From the NCBI GenBank assembly GCA_017501805.1, contig JAFVWG010000212.1, forward strand, positions 1 through 10,231: DNA of 10,231 nt, written 5' to 3'. Positions 6,609 to 10,231 of this stretch are shown here, one piece after another. The first letter of the stretch is position 1. Every line of letters begins with the position of its first letter. Both the position numbers and the translations under genes were made by a program. Under the pieces are notes generated by a model that saw only the letters and a program-made list of their open reading frames with translations, did no database searches and was not told the DNA's origin. The DNA comes from Oscillospiraceae bacterium. Its GTDB lineage: Bacteria > Bacillota > Clostridia > Oscillospirales > Oscillospiraceae.

Positions 6609-7493
6609 ATGACGCTGAACTGGACGACGAGCCGCGAAGGAAAGCTCCTGTCCTTTCTGCGCCGTGAGCTGCGCATGTCCGACGGCGTGATCCGCCGCCT
6701 GAAGCCGCAGGGCAGCTTCTTTGTGGACGGTCTGCCCGCGCATACGGACAAAAAGCTTCTGCCGGGGCAAACGATCACGGTGGTGATCCGCGAGAGCCGC
6801 CCCACGGAATTTACGCCCGAATACGATCCGGTCGAGGTGCTCTTTGAGGACGAGGCGCTGCTCGCCGTGGACAAGCCCGCGGGGGTGATCGCGCATCCGA
6901 CCTTCCACAGGACCGACGGAACGCTTCTGACGCGCGTGCTCGGCTATTATGAGACGACCGGGCAGGACTGCGGCATCCACGCGGTGAACCGCCTGGACCG
7001 CGACACGCGCGGGATCGTGCTCTTTGCGAAAAACTCCCATATCCACGGGCTGTGCTACAATATGCAGCTGGCTGGCGGCTTTCAAAAGACCTACCACGCG
7101 CTCTGCCTCGGCGCACCGCCGGACGACGAGGGCGAGGTGGCGCTTCCCATCGGTCGTGTGGACGGCGGAAGTCTGCTCCGCAGGATCGACCCCGAGGGGC
7201 AGGCGGCGCTCACGCGCTGGCGCGTGCTGGAAAAGGGAGGCGGGATGAGCCGGCTGGAGCTTTCGCCCGTCACCGGCAGAACGCATCAGCTTCGACTGCA
7301 CTGCCTCTCGCTCGGCTGTCCCATCCTCGGCGATCCGCAGTATGCAACGGAGGAAAGCCGCGAGGTATCGGCGCGGCTGGGGCTTGCGGGACAGGAGCTC
7401 GTTGCCGTTCGTCTCGCCTTTTCGCACCCGCTGGACGGAATGCCGATGGAAATTTGCGCCAAATCGGACGTTTTTCTTCCGAAAAACGGTTGA
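6609..7493 (+). CDS. RluA-family RNA pseudouridine synthase
   Basis: A 294-residue enzyme that isomerises uridine to pseudouridine in structured RNA, probably 23S rRNA or tRNA; the exact site cannot be read from sequence. Residues about 10-60 look like an S4-type RNA-binding domain. The catalytic domain shows DKPAGV (88-93), the active-site loop NRLDRDTRGIVLFAKN with catalytic aspartate 130, the conserved TGRTHQLRLH (222-231) and GDPQYA soon after. The loop has N where HRLD is more usual. The frame is open 29 codons further upstream, but ATG 6609 is chosen because AAAGGGG precedes it by nine bases and the promoter -10 at 6576-6581 lies inside the upstream extension. The gene diverges from bmpA and is followed closely by pta, with no terminator between. 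Confidence 0.88.
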   Translation: MTLNWTTSREGKLLSFLRRELRMSDGVIRRLKPQGSFFVDGLPAHTDKKLLPGQTITVVIRESRPTEFTPEYDPVEVLFEDEALLAVDKPAGVIAHPTFHRTDGTLLTRVLGYYETTGQDCGIHAVNRLDRDTRGIVLFAKNSHIHGLCYNMQLAGGFQKTYHALCLGAPPDDEGEVALPIGRVDGGSLLRRIDPEGQAALTRWRVLEKGGGMSRLELSPVTGRTHQLRLHCLSLGCPILGDPQYATEESREVSARLGLAGQELVAVRLAFSHPLDGMPMEICAKSDVFLPKNG

Positions 7494-7518
7494 GAAATCC
7501 GAACAAGAGGTGTATAGT
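7490..7518 (+). promoter_or_regulatory. Sigma-A-type promoter of pta, overlapping the upstream stop codon
   Basis: TTGAGA (7490-7495) overlaps the TGA stop of the pseudouridine synthase gene. A 17-base spacer leads to TATAGT (7513-7518). The start point would be near 7525, about 40 bases before the pta ATG. Confidence 0.68.
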
Positions 7519-7565
7519 AGTTGCTGTAAAAAAACGACAAAACTGTCGGATACGGAGGAATAGCT

Positions 7566-8576
7566 ATGTTTACGAAACTGCTGCAGGCGCTGAAGGACAC
7601 GCGCCGCACCATCGTCTTCACCGAGGGCACGGACGCCCGTATTCTCGAGGCCGCTTCCCGCCTGATCGCGGAGGACCTGATGAACGTGATCCTCATCGGT
7701 GCGAAGGACGAAGTCACCGCTGCCGCACAGAAGGGCGGCTTCGACGTGGCGAAGGCTGAGATCATCGATCCCGCGAACTACGACGGATTTGACGAAATGG
7801 TTTCCACGCTGGTCGCGCTCCGCAAGGGCAAGATGACCGAAGAAGAGTGCCGCGCTCTGTGCGCTAAGGGCAACTACTTCGGCACGATGCTCGTCAAGAT
7901 GGGCAAGGCGGACGCCCTGCTCGGCGGCGCTACCTACTCCACCGCGGACACGGTCCGTCCCGCGCTGCAGATCATCAAGACCAAGCCCGGTGCGCACCTC
8001 GTCTCCTCGAGCTTCATTATGTTCCGCGAGGGCAAGGACGGTCCCGAGACCTACTGCATGGGCGACTGCGCCATCAACATCGCCTACACCGACCGTGTGG
8101 ATGCGGACGGCAACGTTGTGCTCTCCGCCGCGGATCAGCTCGCCGAGGTCGCCGTGGAAACCGGCCGCACCGCAGCCTTCTTCGGCATCGACCCGAAGAT
8201 CGCGCTCCTGAGCTTCTCCACCAAGGGCAGCGGCAAGGGCGCCACCGTGCCCCTGAGCCAGGCCGCCACGCAGAAGGCCAAGGAGCTCGCTCCCGACCTC
8301 GCCATCGACGGCGAGATGCAGTTCGACGCGGCTGTTTCTCCGGTCGTCGGACAGCTCAAGTTCCCCGGCTCGCAGGTCGCAGGCTACGCCAACACCTTCA
8401 TCTTCCCCTGCATCGAAGCGGGCAACATCGGCTACAAGATCGCGCAGCGCCTCGGCGGCTTTGACGCCTACGGCCCCATCCTGCAGGGCCTGAACGCGCC
8501 GATCAACGACCTCTCCCGCGGCTGCAACGCCGAGGAAGTCTACAAGATGGCGATCATCACCGCCGGCATGGCGTAA
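7566..8576 (+). CDS. pta: Phosphate acetyltransferase (phosphotransacetylase)
   Basis: A 336-residue cytosolic enzyme that interconverts acetyl-CoA plus phosphate with acetyl phosphate plus CoA, the first step from acetyl-CoA towards acetate and ATP in fermenting bacteria. Length fits the short, single-domain PTA_PTB form. Visible family stretches are IVFTEGTDARIL at the N-terminus, SSSFIMF with CMGDCAINI in the middle, LLSFSTKGSGKG, DGEMQFDAAV, NTFIFPCIEAGNIGYK and NDLSRGC near the C-terminus, which carries the conserved Ser-Arg pair. By eye, the position of the proposed catalytic Asp of the Methanosarcina enzyme is Glu here (GCNAEEVY). GGAGG seven bases before the ATG sets the start. Unlike many genomes, no ackA follows. 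Phosphate butyryltransferase is the alternative, less likely from the motifs. Confidence 0.92.
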   Translation: MFTKLLQALKDTRRTIVFTEGTDARILEAASRLIAEDLMNVILIGAKDEVTAAAQKGGFDVAKAEIIDPANYDGFDEMVSTLVALRKGKMTEEECRALCAKGNYFGTMLVKMGKADALLGGATYSTADTVRPALQIIKTKPGAHLVSSSFIMFREGKDGPETYCMGDCAINIAYTDRVDADGNVVLSAADQLAEVAVETGRTAAFFGIDPKIALLSFSTKGSGKGATVPLSQAATQKAKELAPDLAIDGEMQFDAAVSPVVGQLKFPGSQVAGYANTFIFPCIEAGNIGYKIAQRLGGFDAYGPILQGLNAPINDLSRGCNAEEVYKMAIITAGMA

Positions 8577-8631
8577 GAACGTTTTCAAAAAAGGACGCAC
8601 CTGTGGGTCAATGTCATTAAGTTGAACTGAA

Positions 8632-8683
8632 ACACAGCCGCTAAGGAGTAAGAAATGACCATTCTGTGCCTTAACGGCTGTGT
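8632..8683. repeat. 15-base inverted repeat with 22-base loop
   Basis: The left arm ACACAGCCGCTAAGG (8632-8646) and right arm CCTTAACGGCTGTGT (8669-8683) match at 14 of 15 positions. In minus-strand RNA the odd position becomes a G-U pair, giving 15 continuous pairs. On the + strand only CATTTT follows, so it would be at best a weak terminator for pta. The loop contains AATGAC, which could alternatively pair with GTCATT at 8613-8618 or 8682-8687. It may be a structured RNA or part of a small palindromic repeat element. Confidence 0.7.
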
Positions 8684-8910
8684 CATTTTGGGGTGCATTA
8701 TTTAGCTAACTTCAATTTTCCTGATTCCTTTTGAATTTGCGCAGTGTGAATAACCGGTTCCCTTACCGCACTTTACATAATTCTAAAGTTAGTATATCCC
8801 TTAGCTAAACACTGGGGCAAACTATTACAGGGTGCTGTTTCGTACGCCGAATGCCTTGCACTCTGAAAGTAAAAGGTTTCGTAGGATTTGTCTACCGTGT
8901 AGCCGCATAA

Positions 8911-8949
8911 CAAAAAAGAGAGGGGCGGGGGGAGCAACCTCCGCCCCTC
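8911..8949 (-). terminator. Strong GC-rich hairpin, terminator best suited to leftward transcription
   Basis: A 12-base-pair stem (8920-8931 with 8938-8949), nearly all GC with one wobble, closes a 6-base loop. On the minus strand it is followed at once by TCTTTTTTG, the same tail form as the transport operon terminator. On the + strand a T-rich run begins seven bases after the stem (TTTATTTTTT), so it may also stop rightward transcripts from pta, about 340 bases downstream of that gene. Confidence 0.72.
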
Positions 8950-8952
8950 AAC

Positions 8953-9017
8953 GCATTTATTTTTTCACCCCCCTGTTTTTTGGCGGATAAAACGCGCATT
9001 TTCAGAAAAATAAATGC
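8953..9017. repeat. 12-base perfect inverted repeat beside the terminator hairpin
   Basis: GCATTTATTTTT (8953-8964) and AAAAATAAATGC (9006-9017) are exact reverse complements, separated by 41 bases. The left arm is also the T-rich run just right of the hairpin at 8920-8949. It could be a second stem in a structured transcript or the edges of a small element. Confidence 0.6.
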
Positions 9018-9050
9018 CGCCTTATCTTAACAGGCCGAAAAAATCACCAT

Positions 9051-9063
9051 GACAGTAACTGTC
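9051..9063. promoter_or_regulatory. Perfect short palindrome, possible protein binding site
   Basis: GACAGTAACTGTC has six-base arms around one central base. It stands alone in the gene-free tract and is about 440 bases from the nearest promoter I can read with confidence, so its role is unknown. Confidence 0.3.
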
Positions 9064-9483
9064 TTGTGACAAATCGCAACAAGCATTGGAAAAACAATAG
9101 AAATTGACCTGTTTCTAAACCGACAACAATAGTAAATGCTATCTTCAAAAAATCAACCTGTCTTGTTTATGTTGAAAAAATGGCCGAGATGAATCATTGA
9201 CAGATGGGCGTTTTATGCGAAAAATCCGTTCTAAATCGGTGTTAAGTTAAGAATAGAAACGGTATATCAACAAGTCTGTGGCATGTATCAAAAATCGGTG
9301 GCAAACACGCAAACGACTGAGATATTTCGAAAATCAACTAGTCGATGTTACGAGTAAAAAAATCAGATAGAATCTAAACATTCATGACAGAGCTTTGCTA
9401 TGCGATGTATGAGGAACTTCCCGCACCAAAGAAAAAGAAGTAAAGCGACTTAATTCAATACGGCCCAATGCGTTTTTAACGAT

Positions 9484-9514
9484 AAACATTAAAAATATAT
9501 TGACAAACATTAAA
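9484..9514 (+). repeat. 10-base direct repeat around the -35 of the DUF2975 promoter
   Basis: AAACATTAAA occurs at 9484-9493 and again at 9505-9514. The repeats are 21 bases apart, two helical turns. The first copy ends six bases before the -35 box; the second starts at its last base and fills the spacer. This is a plausible operator for a regulator, perhaps the HTH protein encoded two genes on. Confidence 0.5.
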
Positions 9515-9528
9515 TCAAAGGCTACACT
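9500..9528 (+). promoter_or_regulatory. Sigma-A-type promoter of the DUF2975/HTH pair
   Basis: A perfect TTGACA (9500-9505), a 17-base spacer and TACACT (9523-9528). The start point would be near 9535, with a leader of about 25 bases before the ATG. Confidence 0.78.
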
Positions 9529-9560
9529 TATACCAACAAATCAATCTGGAGGTATGAGTG

Positions 9561-10118
9561 ATGAAAGGTGTTAACAAGTTCGGCATAGTCATTACTAAAG
9601 TTTTGGAGATTTTCCATTGGGTTGGTGTTGCACTCATGGCAGCGGCTACTGTTTGCTCTGTTGCTGCGCCGAACTGGGTAAAGTACTTTGTGGGTTTTGA
9701 TGCGAAAGATTGTTGTGGCGCAAATCTTGAGGTATACGGATTTGAGGTTAATACTCCTGTCGTCAACGGAAATGCAGATATGACTTGTTTCATGCTTTTT
9801 GGAATTGGAGCAATCATCATTCTGTCGGTTATGGCGATGGTGTTTCGCAATTTGCATCTGATTCTCAAGAAATCTCAAAATGCAACTCCCTTCCAAACGG
9901 ATAATATCCGCATGATGCGGGAAATCGGTATTTTTGCGATTGCCGTTCCTGTAATTGGTCTTATTATGAGCACCATTGTTCGTCTGGTAACTGGTGTGGA
10001 AACAGCAGAAATCAGTATTGATACAGCAGGTATCTTCATGGGGATCATCGTTCTGTGTCTTACACAGTTCTTTGTTCACGGCGCTGAACTTGAAAAAGAT
10101 GTAGATGGATTACTGTGA
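9561..10118 (+). CDS. DUF2975-family four-helix membrane protein
   Basis: A 185-residue integral membrane protein of unknown function, recognised as DUF2975. Four hydrophobic segments lie at about residues 10-37, 75-96, 121-141 and 155-175. Between the second and third is the family's conserved cytosolic stretch TPFQTDNIRMMREIG (109-123). The C-terminus ends with acidic residues and VDGLL, also typical. A Cys-Cys pair (51-52) sits in the first external loop. The ATG at 9561 is eight bases after GGAGG; a GTG at 9558 in the same frame is closer than ideal. It is followed after ten bases by a YozG-like HTH gene, a common pairing for this family, suggesting a membrane partner for the regulator. 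Codon use is AT-rich compared with genes left of 8580. Confidence 0.85.
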   Translation: MKGVNKFGIVITKVLEIFHWVGVALMAAATVCSVAAPNWVKYFVGFDAKDCCGANLEVYGFEVNTPVVNGNADMTCFMLFGIGAIIILSVMAMVFRNLHLILKKSQNATPFQTDNIRMMREIGIFAIAVPVIGLIMSTIVRLVTGVETAEISIDTAGIFMGIIVLCLTQFFVHGAELEKDVDGLL

Positions 10119-10128
10119 GGAGGTTGCT

Positions 10129-10231
10129 ATGGGCAAGATAGTTCTCCGCTTGGATAGAATGATGGTGGATCGTAAAATCTCCTTGAACGAACTGGCTGAG
10201 CGAGTAGGCATTTCCAATGTTAATCTTTCTA
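10129..10231 (+). CDS. YozG-like XRE/Cro-type HTH regulator, cut by the window edge
   Basis: Only the first 34 residues are present. They begin MGKIVLRLDRMMVDRKISLN and continue ELAERVGISNVNLS, the start of a small HTH of the XRE/HTH_26 type. Full-length relatives are about 65-75 residues. GAGGAGG overlaps the stop of the DUF2975 gene and sits five bases before the ATG, so the two genes are expected to be cotranscribed. It may regulate the promoter at 9500, where a direct repeat is present; this is inference. Confidence 0.82.
   Translation, partial: MGKIVLRLDRMMVDRKISLNELAERVGISNVNLS

Larger units (their letters stand above)
8577..9560. other. Low-GC tract of about 980 bases without a credible gene
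   Basis: No reading frame on either strand reaches 60 codons with a plausible ribosome binding site and a recognisable product. GC is clearly lower than in the preceding 8.5 kb. The tract holds a long inverted repeat at 8632-8683, a terminator hairpin at 8911-8949, a 12-base inverted repeat at 8953-9017, short palindromes near 9051 and 9333, and a promoter at 9500-9528. I see no tRNA T-loop, RNase P, SRP RNA or tmRNA signature. Short open stretches exist, such as 8851-8910 (+) and 9384-9443 (+), each coding 19 residues without a Shine-Dalgarno. They could be remnants or chance. Confidence 0.6.

Noticed and set aside
6444..8600. 718-codon minus-strand open frame across rluA and pta
   Set aside because: It is antisense to two confidently identified genes and crosses their intergenic promoters. 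The protein has no family features.
8851..8910. 19-codon frame ending KVKGFVGFVYRVAA on the + strand
   Set aside because: There is no ribosome binding site and the opposite strand is equally open. It is kept only as part of the possible repeat element.
9100..9350. Three similar stretches beginning AAATTGACC or AAATCAAC (9101, 9150, 9331), considered as a CRISPR or iteron array
   Set aside because: Similarity covers only about ten bases, with irregular spacing (about 50 and 180 bases). That is too weak for an array or origin.
9384..9443. 19-codon frame reading MTELCYAMYEELPAPKKKK
   Set aside because: The lysine-rich end looks gene-like, but there is no Shine-Dalgarno, a stop lies two codons upstream, and nothing recognisable precedes it in any frame. 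It could be a remnant; I do not call it a gene.
9528..9560. ATG at 9554 as start of the DUF2975 gene
   Set aside because: It is out of frame and reads six codons to a stop. The in-frame ATG at 9561 has the right spacing to GGAGG.
8577..9560. tRNA, tmRNA, RNase P or SRP RNA gene in the gene-free tract
   Set aside because: No T-loop GTTCRANNC, CCA end or other conserved core of these RNAs was found on either strand by reading.

Overview
The window looks like a chromosomal segment of a GC-rich Clostridia member (Bacillota, probably Oscillospiraceae-like). The basis is AGGAGG-type ribosome binding sites, a BmpA/NupOPQ nucleoside transporter, a stand-alone Smr protein, a DnaC-type loader with an N-terminal cysteine cluster, and a DUF2975/YozG-type pair. 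The assignment comes from family recognition only, not from alignment.

Layout. Positions 11-988 (+) encode a DnaC/IstB-type ATPase, ending at a hairpin shared with the convergent smr gene. Positions 1050-6348 (-) hold one transport cluster read right to left: bmpA (lipoprotein), nupO-like (double ATPase), nupP-like and nupQ-like (permeases). An intrinsic terminator follows, and then a small smr gene whose Shine-Dalgarno begins one base after the terminator's U-tract. The three downstream transporter genes are packed tightly (8-base overlap, 3-base gap). bmpA is set apart from them by 145 bases holding two strong stem-loops, which suggests a means of making more binding protein than membrane machinery. 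At 6349-6608 bmpA and an RluA-family pseudouridine synthase gene are transcribed divergently, each with a readable promoter. The synthase (6609-7493) is followed by pta (7566-8576), whose own promoter begins at the synthase stop codon. No ackA lies next to pta.

From about 8580 the character changes. GC falls by eye from about 60% to about 40%, and roughly 980 bases carry no credible gene. This tract holds a 15-base inverted repeat, a terminator-grade hairpin best suited to leftward transcription, a 12-base perfect inverted repeat and short palindromes. It ends in a strong promoter (TTGACA-17-TACACT) flanked by a 10-base direct repeat with a 21-base period. The promoter drives a DUF2975 membrane protein and a YozG-like HTH regulator cut by the window edge. 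This low-GC module looks acquired or at least differently evolved.

No wholly new system is evident. The best leads are the structured, gene-poor tract at 8.6-9.5 kb with the membrane-protein/regulator module beside it, and the RNA-level arrangements in the nucleoside transport cluster.
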